A stretch of 64,000 bases of DNA from Progne subis subis (GCA_022316685.1 JAKJHU010000037.1:1289792-1353791); one strand, 5' to 3'. Shown: positions 42,256 to 56,700, counted from the first letter of the stretch. Notes: generated from the sequence alone by a model not told the origin. Numbers and translations are program-made.

Positions 42256-45200
42256 GTGGCTTTTTGAAGAGATTAGTGGATATCTGTCTCAGTGTGAGAA
42301 AATATACAGGCTTCTAAATAATAGTAATAATAATAATATGCTCCATATTACTGCAGTGGAAATTGGAACTTAATGAGTTAGAGTGTCTTGAATTAGTTGA
42401 AGAGTCTTGTTAACTGCTGTTTATAATGCTTTTAAAAGTCTATTTTATTTTCACCCTTTTATATATCCACTCCTCTGTTACTGGAAATTAATAAACAATA
42501 AAATTCAGAATACACTCATTCTGTTATCTGACTACTAAGGACAAATTTCTCAAAATTCCCAGAGCTCTGTCACCATCTTTGATCTTGCTAGGGCTCAAAG
42601 GAAGCAAATTAAAAATGCATTAGTTTTAGCTCGAAACAGAGGGGTGCAAGGGGATCAATTTTTGTCAAATGGAAATGACAAAATCAGTAGGGGGAAATAA
42701 ATTATTTTTGAAGTAGTTAGCGGAGATAATGGCAAGTGGAATAGAATTAGTATTAAAAATAACTGTAACAGTTATAATTGAGGTGCAATTCTGGTTTTCA
42801 TGCATCTCCTTTCCATTGTTTTGAGCTGCAGAATGTCTTCTGCTCAGAGAGAGGTGGGGACTGGTTTTTTGTTTCCCTTGGCAGCAGGAGGGCTGGCAGT
42901 GGATGAGGAGAGAGGAGAATATCAGTGGCAGGAGAGCATGTGGTGTCCTGGGGAAGCTTTATCCATCTGAACCGTTTACTGAAGCCAGCTCTTCTGGTAA
43001 ATTTAGAAGGATGAGAAGCTGTCTATTTTGATGGGTTGTGCACTATCTTGGGTTTTTTGGGGGTGTTGAAGCAGTGACTGCTTCAGTGACTGCTCCTGCA
43101 CAGTGACTGATCCTGCACAACTCCTGCATGCCAAATAAAGCCCATGCACTTTTGATAAATACCAGAATAGTAAGAAATTCAAAGCAATGGTATTTAAAGC
43201 CTCCATAAAGTTTATAAATTCTGCCCCTACAAAGACAAACATTTGGCCATTTGTAGTTGGCTACACTAAAGCATGAAGATGATCCAGATCACAATGTGCC
43301 TTGTTGCATTTGTTATATTTGAAAGTACAATACAACTCCCTTGATGCTGCCATGATAAGCTTGTCTTAACCATGACAGAGTACACTCTGGCTTTGTCTGT
43401 TTGGACTTAATTCTTCAACTGTGGCATCAGAGAAGGGATGTTTTATCTTCAATTTTCAGTGAAAATATTATTGTACTCAGTTATTACTACTGCTGTAGAC
43501 TTCTGGTTGCATATGTCTTCATGTTGACAAAGTTGTTGCCAGATAAATACAGAACATAACTACAAAATGAATGTCGAGCAGCCTCTTTTCTTGAGGCTTG
43601 TGCTGCTGTAGTTTTGCCAACATTATTCTACTCCTTCATGATAAATCATAAGCTTTTCTCTGTATTGGTAATATCATGGGGTAAGAAAGCTGCAACCAAT
43701 CACAACAAAAATGGCTTATCAGTCTAACCTGACTTAGCTATGCCTGTCAGGGTGCCATCTGGCAAACTTTTTGTCATCCATTTGGGCCTACTAAGTCCTT
43801 ATAAGAGTACTGAAGAGAGCTGAGGCCTTCATGCCTTGCAAAGATGGGTAAGAGATTGTACAGATTATGTTTCTGACGGTAGGATGGGGGAGGGAGGCTG
43901 ACAGTACAAGGGAACTTCAGGGCCAAGAGATTGGGAGCAATAAAAAGACTGAAAAGGAGAAATCAGGTTTGCTGTTGATGACTTCAAGAGAGAAGCCCGT
44001 CTAGGTTTTAAAAAAGGAAAATCTTGGGATTATATACTGGGAGTAGATATTGAAGAGGGAGACTGAATTTGGATTAAAATTCCCTTGGAAACTAAGTTTG
44101 ATAGTAAAGGCAGGAAGGTCTGTAAGAAGTGATCAAGGAAGCTGGGTATGATAGAATGCAGAACCTGAGTATGGTGCTTAAGTGGCAAACTGTAATTGAA
44201 AGACTAGATCTGGTTTAAAATTAGATCAAGATTAAAATTTAGAGGCAGAATGGGAGGCCTGAAAAGTAGGGATGTAGTCTAGAAAAGGAAAGCGAGAATG
44301 ACAATGGAGAAAGAGACAAGAAAAAACTTGAAATTAGGACTGACCAAAATGATTACAAAAGAAGTGTGGGCAGAGCATAAAATCTGAACACAGGAGTTTG
44401 GAATTTTACTGTTCTCTTTTCTATTACTATGTATCTATAAAACCTACAGGCAAAATATGCGCCTTGTCTTCTTGTTATGCAGTTGTACAGATCCTGATAA
44501 CTACTAGTGACTCTTTTAGCTCAAGCTGATGAGGTGTGCAAAGATGTAAAGGCTCCACTTGCTGATGCATGCAGCTCTCTCTTTAATTGAATCCTCTTTC
44601 CATTTTCTTTATGAAGAATGGTCTCATGAAAATGTTAGAAGTTTTACGTTGTGGCTAAAAAGTCAATAATTGAAAACTACAACTTGCTAGGATCTCTACA
44701 AATGTACATTTCTTCCCCTATGTGGATTATTAGGACACCAGTGAAGCCTTAGCTTCCTACAGGATGTCACTATCATGGAGCAAATGTAGTGAGTCTGCTC
44801 TGGGCATGGAATAGAACTGTGCAGTAAAAGAGATAGCTTTATGTTACAATCTTTTTCACTTAAACCAGAAAATATGCATAATGAAAAAGGCAGTAGGGGT
44901 TTTGAGAAAGGTGGTCCCATGTATAAGACAGTTAAGTGCCAAATGAAGAAAAATAACTACTTTCCAGAATTATTATGCTGTAGAAATCTCTTTGAGCATA
45001 TTTTTTTTCAGAAATTATTCTTTTGTTTCTTTGTTTCTGAGAAGCAAATCTTTTACCTTAGTGAAGTGGTGCAGGAATTCTGACATTTTAGCTCATTGCC
45101 TTCACACTCCATTTTTTAAAACAAATCTGGCCACCCCACCTCCATAACCTGTACATTTAATGTTTCAAAAACAGGTGCATAGAAAACTGGGAGGGGTAAA

Positions 45201-48200
45201 AAACCATCCAGGCTCTTTCTGGAGACCAGGGCACGTGAGCTACTCTGAGCAGTGCCCAGTCCTCATCCCCCAGATCAGCAGCAGCTGGCTGTGTGCTCCT
45301 ACCCTGCATGGTGCCAGCTGCAGGAAAGCTGCCAGGTTCTGTGATTGCACAGTGTCCCTGGGGGAGAGGGGGAAATAGAGAGAAGAAAGCAGCTGGAGGC
45401 TACACGGTTATGAGTTTATGTGCTGCTGCCTTCTCTTCTCAACTTGTGTCTGTTGATTGCTATCCCCATCCCTAACTTGAAAACCTCTGTGAGGAAGTTT
45501 ATATGAGTGTCATCTCCAGCTATAAACTTTTCCATGTTTCAAGCCACTTAAGGAATTTAGAATTTATTACAATCTATATTTTTCCTCACTAGTGTCTTGA
45601 AAATGTTTAAAAAACTTACCCATTATCTTAATCTTTTAAAAATAGATGAAGCAAAGTTTTCCAAATTACATTGACAGAGGGTTTAGGTCAGAACCTCACA
45701 GGCCAAATCTCATTTATTCACCTAAATCCTATGTAGACGTAGTTCTGAATTAGCGTAAATGTAGTTTGTGTTGTCTAATCAGTTCTTTCTGTAAATTCTG
45801 TTATAAAATATTTTTCCAGGTCAGTGTTCAGACTATAAATGTTTATATTTTTTCCAGGATTTTTTTTTTTTTTTTTTTTTTAATCTCATTAGAGCTTTTT
45901 GTGTGTATAACAAAAAGTTATATGATTAATTTCCCCTTGGATACACTTGTATTCTACTAAATATATATGAGAGAGAAGAGATGTGTCAAGATCCAAAAAT
46001 TTGCTTTGGGTAACCATACCAACAGTACAACAATCTATTAGGGACCATCTGCTGAAAATGAACCAGCACATGGATACCTAAAGAAATGTTCAATGTTATT
46101 GTTCAGTCTTTGAGAGTAAAAAAGAAGACAGTTTGAAATTTGGTTATGTTTAGGATTTTTTTTTTCATTATGAATATTTACCACTGGACCAAGTAGTCTC
46201 TGATACTTACAGGGCAGTGTAAATTATTCAGGTATGGCTTATGGTTTATTAATATACAGATACAGTACTTCCTAAAGTGATATAACTAGAAACCAAATTA
46301 TTTTGATTTTTTTCCCCAAAATAGCTACTACTGTAAATTTTAAGTCCAAAACTTTAAAAATAGTCAGTGTAATCTCAGAATCCAAACTTAGATGCAAAAA
46401 AAGCATCCTGGTTTTCGTAAGAGCTGATCAGCCAAAATACCAACCAAGGAACAACAGGAATCACATTTCTAAAATTTACATTCATATAAATATGGAATGT
46501 GGAGCTAAATATCAAGCACAAAAAGAAGCTGAGCTGATGAACTGTACATCTAGAAGAAAAATCTGCTTTTGAAATCATTTATGTATGGAAATTTCTGCAC
46601 GGTACAGCTTGATAAGGGTATCACTTCAGTAAACTTCAGTAGTGACAAAAACAACGAAAACTCTGTGTGAAATATAAGTGCTCATAAATAGTACTACAAC
46701 CATAATTTTTATGTATTATGAGACTATTGGATGACAGAGAAATAAAGAACATGTTGCTATACAGTAAGAGGCAATTTATTCCTGAATAGCTTGAAATTGG
46801 ATTGTAAATGTAATCAAGTTCATTGATGTTCCCAGTGATTTGGTAATGATGAAGTATGCTTTCCCAAAGAATTTTTCATTAAGGAAAATATTAAAGTCTA
46901 GGTATTTTAATGTTATATCAAACAAAATCAGAATATTTCTTCCTGAACATTCAAATCCTTCATGAACCCTTTTTTATTTTTCGTGAAGATTTGGGTTCCT
47001 TTCAACACCAAAGATGAGAATTCACACCTCTCTTGTAGAAAGTGCTTTACATTTATGGCCCATGTGATCTTGGGCTCAACAAGTTCATTTCTCTCAAAAG
47101 TGAATTTGACCTGCTGTGTTGGTGGGATATGCAGGTTTCTCAAGACAGTATGTCCCTTTACTTACGGTCATGAGCAGAAGTTAACACAATGTTGAGGCTT
47201 TTTTCTAAGACTGTTCTCTAGAACACCAGCAAAATTGTTGGTTCGAATGCTGTCAAGTTGGACTTCTTAGTGCCATTTTTAGACTAACATGTTTTGTGTT
47301 TTTGTCCTTTCAAAAGTTTTGTGAAAAATTGTCATTTTATATCACTCTGTGTGCTCATTGTGGTTGTATTAGCAATGTTAAAATGATAACCTCTCCAATT
47401 CTCTAGCACATTGTAGTCATAACTGAGGCTCAGGTTTTTAAAAATGAGGATTTTTATAACTTTTTTTAACCCATCACTTAATCTCTCTCTCCACCTCTAA
47501 CCTCTGAAAACTTTCTATCTTCTGCTTCCCCAAGGGAGCAACACCACTAGGATATTCCTACGGATTTTTTAAATGAGTTGGAAGAGAGGAAAGGTGTCTT
47601 CTAATCTATAACTTCTCCTGGCAGCAGGGCATAGAGTCAACACATCCACATTTGCAGTGGCATTATTGGGAGAGTGAGCCTGCCCAATGATGCAATTATC
47701 CTAAACAGGAGTCACAGAAGGAGACAGGTTTTAGAAATATGTGCTTTAGCAGGCTAGTGACTGTAGCTCTTTAATTCTCAAAGCCAAGCTTTTTGATCAT
47801 ATCCAATTGTCCATTACTGTCAGGAGTACCATGCACTCCACTATCCTGAGAGACAGTCACCATATTCTGGGACTACAGGTGTCACAGTAGATCCTCACAG
47901 GAAACAGAAGTGTATTATTTTTTTTTTTTTTTTCCAATAGTAGGTAGATATACAAGTCTTCCATCAAATCAGTCAAAATACGTCTAGGAGAATAAAACTT
48001 AGCTTTTTACTCATGGTGACTTTCTGGTCAAATCCTTAATTCTAAAACACAAGTTTTTTAAAGTGTTAGCATTCACTCATTAAAACTAATGCAATTGCAG
48101 CTTGAGGCATTGCCAATACTAATCATACAATCTATTATAGGAAGTACTCATAATAGCTGTTGGAAAAAAACATTGTGAAGTTATTTGGAACAATGCATAA

Positions 48201-49029
48201 TGTGTTTTCAATGGCCCTTTTTTCTCATTCCATTACACAATAGAAATTAGGAATGTATTACAGTATAGTTCTCTAAAATATTAATAGCTTTATTAACTCT
48301 AAGACTGCATTTCCCTCAGCCCACATAGGGTAAAGTTCACCCACCCACCACTGACTTTGCATCCCCAACCTCCTGGCACCATCCCACTTGTGCCGACCCA
48401 CTTAATGTAGGTGAACAAGCCAAAGGTGTCCCTGAGCCATACTAAGAGAAATGAAAGTTTAGTTTATAAAATGGAGAGATTATCCTGAAGGCAAGTCTAT
48501 GAGTGGTTTTATGGTCCCTTTTGCAAGCTCGCAGACGTTACAGGTTTTTTTCCATGCAAACTCTATTTTCTTTCTTTCCCCTCCAGTTCAGAGGGAGGAC
48601 TCCAATCAGCAGGATTTCTATACGTTTCAGGGAGAAGAATATTTGGTTTCAGATTTTTGAGAGCTTTTATAATTGATGTCAGTGATATTCATTTAATTGA
48701 ATAAGGTCTAAGAAGCTTCAGAGAGGAATCCTTTAAAGAGAGTTTCTCTCTCTATAGATTTCATCCCAGGAGTCTGGAGAAGAGACAACTGAAAAAAAAA
48801 AAGTTAATTAATAACATTAAGTGTTTATCCAGCTAGTGCCAGAAGGCGAGGGACTACTCTGTCAGCTAGACTAGACAGGGTTGATCTACATAAAAGAAAC
48901 CAGAATTGCCTTCTTAAACAAAAAAAGAGCCTACATTTCAAGTGAAAAAGAAATATATATATATATTTATATCAATACCTATGAATAAATGCAAAATCAT
49001 TCCAAGACTTTCTTTGTTTCTATTAATTC

Positions 49030-49120
49030 AATTAAAAACAAAAAAAAAACCACAAAAAAAACCAAAAACAAAACAAACAACAAAAAAAAAAACCCAAAAA
49101 AAACACCACCACCCACAAAA
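49030..49120. repeat. A-rich/AC-rich simple sequence
   Basis: Runs of 7-11 A broken by C, CC or CCACC over about 90 bp, giving the lysine-rich spurious frame seen on the + strand. Confidence 0.9.
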
Positions 49121-52100
49121 TTTACCTGATACAGCTTTAAAGATATTTTATTCTGACAAAGGGAGGTGACCTGCTAACAAGGAAACTAACTGGAGAAAGG
49201 ACAGGAGTAAATTAACTCTTCAGTCATGTTGGAAAGCTGTTTGTGGAAATCAGAGAGTACAAAACTAATGTTGCATCCTGGAGAAAAGGGTAAGTCTTCA
49301 TATATAAGACTCTTTCTTTATGGTTCAGGATGGAGTTCAGCTTTAAGGTCTATGTCATAAACATTTTCAGAGTTGGTTTCTAGTAAAATAAGAAATAACA
49401 GAAAGTTTTCCGTAGCCACAACTATAAGAAACCAAACCTAATTTTTAATTGGGTTGATTGCCAAATTGCCAGGTGATCCCACAAGCTGGTGGATGATAAG
49501 GTCCTCCAGGACACGATGGATGCGCTTTAGAAAGCAAATGAAAAAAAGCCCAACAAAAGGTTTGTGCAGTAATAACGAAATGGATATTTGAAGTTACTGT
49601 GGCATATGGTACAGCTTGTGATAGTTCTAGAAAATCCTCAAGAGTTTCCATGAGGAGAAACTTTATCCCAGATCTTTAGATAGATTTTTATCTCCTGTGA
49701 TCAGATGGCAGGGTCTGTGGAGAGTAAGGACTTTGGTCTGTCTTCATGGTCACGAGTTTTCAGAATAATTTTGATTTGCTCATACAGCGATGTTGCTGAA
49801 AAGAAAGCCTACCAGCTTTTGTTCGGAGTGAATTTGTTTTGAGGACAGATCTCTTCATATCCAGATATATAGTCCAGACTGGTGGCAATGGCATTTATAA
49901 CAGTGTGCAGATCTGCCAGGATGAGACAGATTCACCTATCCAATCACAGATGGTAGAAAATATGACTCACAGATGCTGCTGTGTGAGAGCTTGGCTTCAG
50001 CATGGATTCAGGAGCACTTGCAAAAATGGATTTTATTAGCTACCATGTATTTCTCCAAAGGCTGATTTACTGTTTGCTAGAAGGAAAATGAAAAGGGAAA
50101 ATATGAGAACCTTCCTCTTAAAGAAAAATTGCATTTATGATTATGAGGAGCCTCAGTAGCTCATGACTGTCTTTTGTCAGACAGAGAATTTGTTGGATTT
50201 GCAAGATCTGCATCAGGGCTCCTTCAGTGCATCTGGTGTTTCCCAAGGAATGAATGTACTGAACTTAAGTCTAGTGGGTGAGAGTGATGGCTGGGGAGAG
50301 GGAAGGCTGGGCTTCCTGCAGGTGGAAGGGGGAGAGCAGCAAGCCTTTTAGAAGTGCTGTTAGTGATATACCAGTGGCATTTTCAGGGCAAATCTCTTTT
50401 AGGACAAGCTGCTAATGACTGGCAGAAGTAAAAATAATTGAACCTCAGTGTTTTGTTCTGAAAGCTAACATTCTGGTGGAGAGTTCTGCTTCAGAACTAT
50501 ATTCCAGCAGTGGTTTTGCTGAGGACAGAGCAGCACTGTGATGGGTGTGGGAGGCAGCCCCAGGTACCTGCATTCATCCCTCTCACGCTACAGCAGCGCC
50601 ACTGTGTTTTACAGAGCTCATCACGGTGGTGTAGGTCACTTAGGTTATCTTAGGGGCTTTCTTTTGCTTGCCTTTTTCCTGGCTGTCTGGCAGAAGTAAG
50701 GGATGAATACCTGCTGCCAGTGACAGCTGCTGTTATACAATTCCCCTTCTGCCCAGAAAAGCAGAAAAAATTACTCCAAGAGGTATCCATGAAGAGCTCC
50801 ACAGTTTGCTGTATCTCTACTTTTATTTATTTTTTTTTTTTCTAGTAACTACCTGTCCAAAAAGTGGTTACCAAACTTAGAAGTGAACTAAAATACTGAT
50901 CTGCAGTAGCGCAAGGTCAGGTACAAATGAAAGATGTACATGAGCAAGGAGAAGTGATCCGATCACATTAGCACTGTGATCATGAATAGGAAGATATTTA
51001 TTTTGATTCTGTGAGTGGATTGTCACTATAACTGCTTTTAATAATATCCTTGCACTCTTTTGCTTCTGGCATTGCTGTACCAGTTTGATTAATATTACCG
51101 GGGGTTGGTAAATCTGAATCCAGTGCAGCCTTACTTTCAATATGAAGAGAGTCCAGTGTGGGAGACATTGGGCTGCTGCTTACCTATCCTAGGGAAAACG
51201 TGAAGTGTTTTCATTAGAAAGATAAGATATTTTGGAGTTTTTTTCAAGGAGTCTTTTTGGCTTAAGAGAGCAGAGGAAGACATTTCTGGCAAGATGCTTT
51301 CACATAGCTTTTAGTTAGTCAAATGAACATTTTTATCTGAAGTTAATTGTCTTTACCTCCTATTGGGGGGTGAGGAGTGAGGAAGGGAGGGACATGTTTC
51401 AGAATACTAATTTTTCTGGCTCTTTCTTATTACCTAGCATAGGTGGGATCATTTGTCTTTTAAATGCTTTTGTCCCTGCCCACTGAAAAAGGCTAAACAC
51501 GTAAGTTTAACAACCAACTTTGGTCAAATAAGCTACATCAGTTAAAAGGAGGACCAACTGAAATATGCCAATACAATAAATTCCCTAGCCCTTTAAGAGG
51601 GAGGAAAAGAAATCTGAGTTAAGGTGTCAACATTTCATCTAAATCCAAATTCTCTATGGACTTGACTCCCCACTGTTTTCCATGTCTCCACTCATAACTA
51701 GGAGCAGTACTAGATATGTTTCACCCAAGGCCTCTTTGCAGACATTCAAGAAGAGATTAAAAAAAAACATGAGCTGTTTTAATAAATGCTAACCTGTTCC
51801 TTTTCAGCTTTGATTGCCACTTGATAAACAGCTAAAAGGTCAGACATAGTTCTGTTTTCCCAAAGAAGACAAGGGACCAAGCCATGTCTGAGAAACTTTG
51901 CTTAATAGCTGCTTTCATTTTAGCTTAATGAAGAAACACATTTCAACAGTCTTCCTCCCCCTGCACAGCACACACAGGCACCTTTTCCTTGCAAAATTCT
52001 ACTTGACAAATCATCCAGCAGCAAGACATATCACCATGAAAGCTGCACTCTCCTCCTTCACCTGCCCTCTCCAGACATGTCTGTGCTGTCTCTCCTGAGA

Positions 52101-52303
52101 TGGGAGTACTGCTTCATTGCTGCCACAAACATGTGGAAAGCATCACTTTCCAGTCTTTTATGGCAATGGTACCTACATGGATTTACCTAACTGGTCTTAG
52201 AAAATGATAATAATGTATTGACTCCTTTAGCTCATCCTGATTTCTAGCCTTTATTTTACTCTTATTTTATTCCAAATTATCTATAAAATAAACCAGCAGA
52301 TTG

Positions 52304-52354
<51 letters not shown>
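52304..52354. repeat. 51-bp poly-A run
   Basis: An uninterrupted A run between CAGCAGATTG and GTGGTACACA. No retroposed body or target duplication was recognised around it. Confidence 0.96.
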
Positions 52355-52356
<2 letters not shown>

Positions 52357-53618
52357 GGTACACAATGTTGCTATAACATCTTTCAAAATAGAAAATATAT
52401 CCCACCAAGCAATTTGAAAACCAGACTTTCTATTGTTCTTCTTACATTTTTTTCAAATATTTGTCATTTTTTTAATTTCCTTCAGCTCGATAAGAAAGTA
52501 ATGCAAATACAATTTATTCTACTCAGGAATATTAACCTTGCCTCTATTAAGATTAGCTGACACTTCTGGCTTTTAATGCATTTTCAAAATCCTAATAATT
52601 TCATCAAATTGAACTGAAATAATCACAACTTTATTAAGCTTCTCAGGCTTAATATTTTTGAATATTTCATTTGGATTAAGTCATCTGTTTCCCAGAATGA
52701 AAACTTGGGGAAAAAAAAGTGGATTTTTCCATGTTAAAGCAAGCTGGCAATACCTTTCGACTATTGGATGATTGTTCTTAGTAATAGAGGTAGATATTAA
52801 TTAAGAAACCATGACCATAGACTCAAGAGCACTGAAATAAAATTAATTTAAACCTGATATTTCAACATGCTTACAACTTTGCAACTGAAATAATGTAATT
52901 GAAGTGTATTTCTTCTGTGTTGATCTGTGTTCAACAGTAGAAATGACATAGGGGTTGCATGCAGTTGTAATAGACTCTAATACATGGTTTGGATTGTTAT
53001 TTTTATCAGCAACTCTTGTTTTTCTTTTTTTTAACCTAAACCCCAAGCAAAATTAAAAGCATGTTTTACACTAGATGTGCATTAAAGCCTCTGACCTTTG
53101 TAATATAGAAAAAATACATCATTTCTTCCTGCTCCCTGGGTAACAGAGGCAAATATTAAACACACAGACACAAAAAACCTCCAAAATAAACTTCTCATAG
53201 CTTCTCTGTTTTCCACATCCAAGAAGGTTATGAAAGAGTGAGCACTAAATTTTAGTGAATATACCTCAATGCCTGCTACTCTGAGATGCTGATGAACATT
53301 TTTCCATATTTATATGCATAAACATAGTAGTGGCTCCCTGGAATATATTTTTCTCATTTTCCAGGAGTTTATTATTAAACCTGGATTTCAATATAAATGT
53401 TTAATAATCCTCCAAAAATCTTTTTAGAAGTTGGAAAGCACTTCAGATACTTTTAATAAGCATGAAATGAACTAAAATAATTTGTCTTGCTGTCATCTTT
53501 CTATATTTTTTCTTTGTTCATTGTTAAAAACCTTTATTATTAGCAACCTGTGTTTTTCTCCCTATATAGGAATAAACCTGTACAGGGTCTATCTGTGGCT
53601 CATGGGAATTTCCCTGCT

Positions 53619-53620
<2 letters not shown>

Positions 53621-53663
<43 letters not shown>
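53621..53663 (+). promoter_or_regulatory. GABBR2: 43-T polypyrimidine tract of the TM4-exon splice acceptor
   Basis: A pure T run that ends 12 nt before the exon at 53676 and continues as CTGTCTCTCCAG. By position it is the polypyrimidine tract bound by U2AF during 3' splice-site recognition. The length of uninterrupted T is far beyond what is needed. Confidence 0.85.
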
Positions 53664-53675
53664 CTGTCTCTCCAG

Positions 53676-53798
53676 ATCATTAAAGACCAGAAGCTACTGG
53701 GGATAGTTGGAGGGATGCTACTGATTGATCTTTGCATCTTGATTTGCTGGCAGGTTGTGGATCCTTTGAGGAGGACAGTGGAAAAGTATAACATGGAG
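53676..53798 (+). CDS. GABBR2: GABBR2 exon: TM4 and start of second extracellular loop
   Basis: This 123-bp exon encodes exactly 41 codons, from [13 protein letters not shown] to VEKYNME. It finishes intracellular loop 2 (IIKDQK), makes TM4 ([19 protein letters not shown]) and begins extracellular loop 2 ([16 protein letters not shown]). The acceptor is GTCTCTCCAG and the donor is GAG|GTATGTCC; both edges are phase 0. Compared with mammalian GABBR2 as I remember it there are three changes: V to G in KLLGIV, A to V in WQVVD and S to N in KYNME. The next exon, starting in the rest of extracellular loop 2, was not found in the window. A longer open frame runs through the T tract from 53550, but its upstream part is not coding. 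Confidence 0.98.
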
Positions 53799-56700
53799 GT
53801 ATGTCCTCAAGCCCAAGTAATACTTATGGTTGCATATCAGTATCTACAGCTTTCCATAAGCTTAAGCTAAAGATTTATTAGGTAAAATGAAAGCAAGTCA
53901 AGATGTATATTTCAGGAGAGGAAGGATTCTGGTTTTAAAAACCAAATAGAAAACAAACAACTGCAACCAAAACAAATCGTGTATGTGCTTTCAGGTGCCA
54001 CATTTCTGTCACTTATGAGATGTTTTATTTGCAAGGGTGGTAAACAGGAGAGTCCTCTGCTAAGACTCTCTATCAGAGTCTGTTGCAATAAATAATAGAT
54101 TATCAGAACCCATTAGTGTATTTCAGTAAGAGCTCATTCAAGATAAGTGCAGGAGAGGTCACTGCTTAGACTGCATTCTTTGTGGAGATGGTCAGGAATT
54201 ATGTTACCTACCTCTATATTTATTTGCAGTAATTTTATGTGCGTGCACCCATACTGATTGTTCCTCTTTTAATGGTATTCCCAGAAAGGTTACATGAGCA
54301 ATTTTGATAGGCAGGAGGTAATAGCTTAATGCCAGCTGTATACACTTTCCAACACTCTCTTTGGTTTCTAGAAGTGGAGTTAGAGCTTTCTGAACAGCAG
54401 GAAACATGGCAGCAACAATTCATACCTAGGAAAAAAACATCTCTCTATATGTAGATTTGCATTGTTTGAGAGTTAATGGCCTCCAACATGGAAACTGGTG
54501 ATGTCTGAAAACTGGATTATATGAGGACAATCTGGAAGTGTTAGCCTCTTCTCCAATACTTGGTAATCAGTAAGAAAAAGAACCAGTAGTTTTCTGATGT
54601 TAACATTTGCAAGAAAACATATACCAATTTATTCCAGTGCTTTTACTTCATTCTTAGTTTGCAGTTTAGCTCAGGAATTTTATTAGAAGATTTTACATTT
54701 TTAGTATAATTTGTAGAAGATACCCTAGAACAATGGCTGCAAAGGATTTCTTTGAAGAAATCATCTTAGAGTCTGAAAAGATTTGTCTCAGTCATTCCTT
54801 GAATGTTTGAAAGACTTTCCAGCTAATAAAGTTGTCAATAAAAAATAAGAAATGTAACTGAAATTTATCTTCTGGAGACACTTTTGGTCTATGTGTGTAT
54901 AGCTTGAAGACATAGCAGCTTGTTGAGAGCCTTATTTACTTCATTTTGCTCCAATTGTATTGTAAGTGATATTTCAGTTGTCAGTATCATTAACATTTTC
55001 TCTGCACATCTAAACCCAAACATATTATGACAAATAGTAACAAAATCCAATTAAAATAATCTCAGATAGAAGGAATTTTTCTTTTTACTTTCCTTCTAAG
55101 CTAAAGACCCTGATATCTAGTCTTACTAGATTCACGAGTAAAATCTCCATAGACAGCAGCAGTAACTGTGAAGTTAAACCATAAATACAATATATTTGAA
55201 AAACAATGTTTAATGTAGTTTTTAATGATTGCAATTTCCATCTGAACTTTTCAGTGTATATTCTTTGATCATCTAATGTGTAACACTAAAAACTTAGTGT
55301 GTTTTTTCCATGTTTGGGGCTTTCTAGACCACAGGGCTGCACACCAGTTGCCTAAACTTTGCATAAGACCTGAAATTTTTCTGGAATAATATAAGCCCAT
55401 GACATTCTCTGAATGCACACATGACAATGTTTGATATTTTGATCCCTCAGCATAGAATTGACTTGAACTTATGGTTAGAGCTCTTAGCTATTACTGTAAG
55501 TTGCACAGAATATTTTTTAAGCTAATGGATTTGGGGTGGGAAGGAAGTAAAAGTATAGTGCTAGCAAATATAGTCATTAAACTATTGTATGTGCATAGAA
55601 ATATATATATAAAAGCAATGAGGTGAACTGCAATTTGGTTTCCTGAAGTACCTCTCTTCAGGTCTCAAAAGCTCCTGTGTAAAAGTAAATGACAATTGTG
55701 TTTGCTGCTCTTATTGTTGTTGTTGTTGTTATTATTATGTTATTTTTTAATTTTTAGGTTTTACAGTGTAATGGTGAATTCTTTTGTTGAGTTTGATTGA
55801 GCACATTATCTTTTCTGTGTTTGAAAAATACTTGCCACATAGTAAACACTACTAGTGGCAAGTTTCTGTTTTATTTCAGGAACATTTTGTAGTGGATATT
55901 TCTTGTCCCACTTGATTCTGTGAACTAATTTTAAAAGGATTATTTCTGTCAGATAAAGCTAATCCAAATTAGATAAAGACCAAACTAAATGTAGGTTCCA
56001 AAGTCATGAATTCAATCAGTCATTCTAGCTAATGAACCATTTGAGTTCTGTTTATGGATACTCATCAGCTTGCTGTGTGATAGTTCTGCATTTGGCCCAT
56101 CAGGTGGCCCTCTGTTAGTTGTGTCTTCATAAACACATCAATCAAAGGAACCAAGACAAGAAGCCTAAAGATTGGTAATGTTCTGTGCTCTTTGCTATGA
56201 TAGTGAACAAAATAGTTCATTTCAAAGAAGGAACAGCAGTAAATTATCAAGAACTTTTTAAAAGAGTTCTTAAACCCAGAATTTGAAAATCCAGGATCCT
56301 TTTCTGTAGTTTGCACATTCTGTGCAATCCATGTTTTATAAGCTGAGGATAGGCAGTCTAAATCTAAAATACAAAGGGAAGTGAGGGCATTTGTAAAGAC
56401 TTTCTGGTCATTATAGAAGGCAGAAATCGTATAGGATGTTGGGTCTGTCAGTTTTCAGACCCATTTATGGCATCCTGACCCCACAGGTATGGTTTCTCTA
56501 GGAAAAGCACATCTGTGGTTGCCATAAGACACCATGTTAAAAGTTCAAATGACTGAACTATAAAGCATCCAGATCCTCCAGTCATCAGTACAGGAAGTAG
56601 TTTATGGTATATGGATAATAAAGTTAAGATAATAAAGTTGCTGGATAAAAGAGGTTAAAGACCAAGGCAGGGACGACATCAGGAACTTCCCTAACTGTAT

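Larger units (their letters stand above)
38097..53675 (+). other. GABBR2: GABBR2 intron, 15.6 kb
   Basis: A phase-0 intron, GTGAGAGGAA to GTCTCTCCAG. It holds a 1.46-kb LTR at 38334-39796, a TTTA tandem repeat near 40890, a perfect hairpin at 42234-42255, A/C-rich simple sequence at 49030-49120, a 51-A run at 52304-52354, and a 43-T run at 53621-53663 that forms the acceptor pyrimidine tract. The rest is AT-rich with nothing I recognise, including no coding exon. Confidence 0.95.

Noticed and set aside
53550..53870. 106-codon open frame containing the TM4 exon
   Set aside because: Only 53676-53798 is coding; the upstream part reads through the T tract as polyphenylalanine and the downstream part runs past a strong donor.
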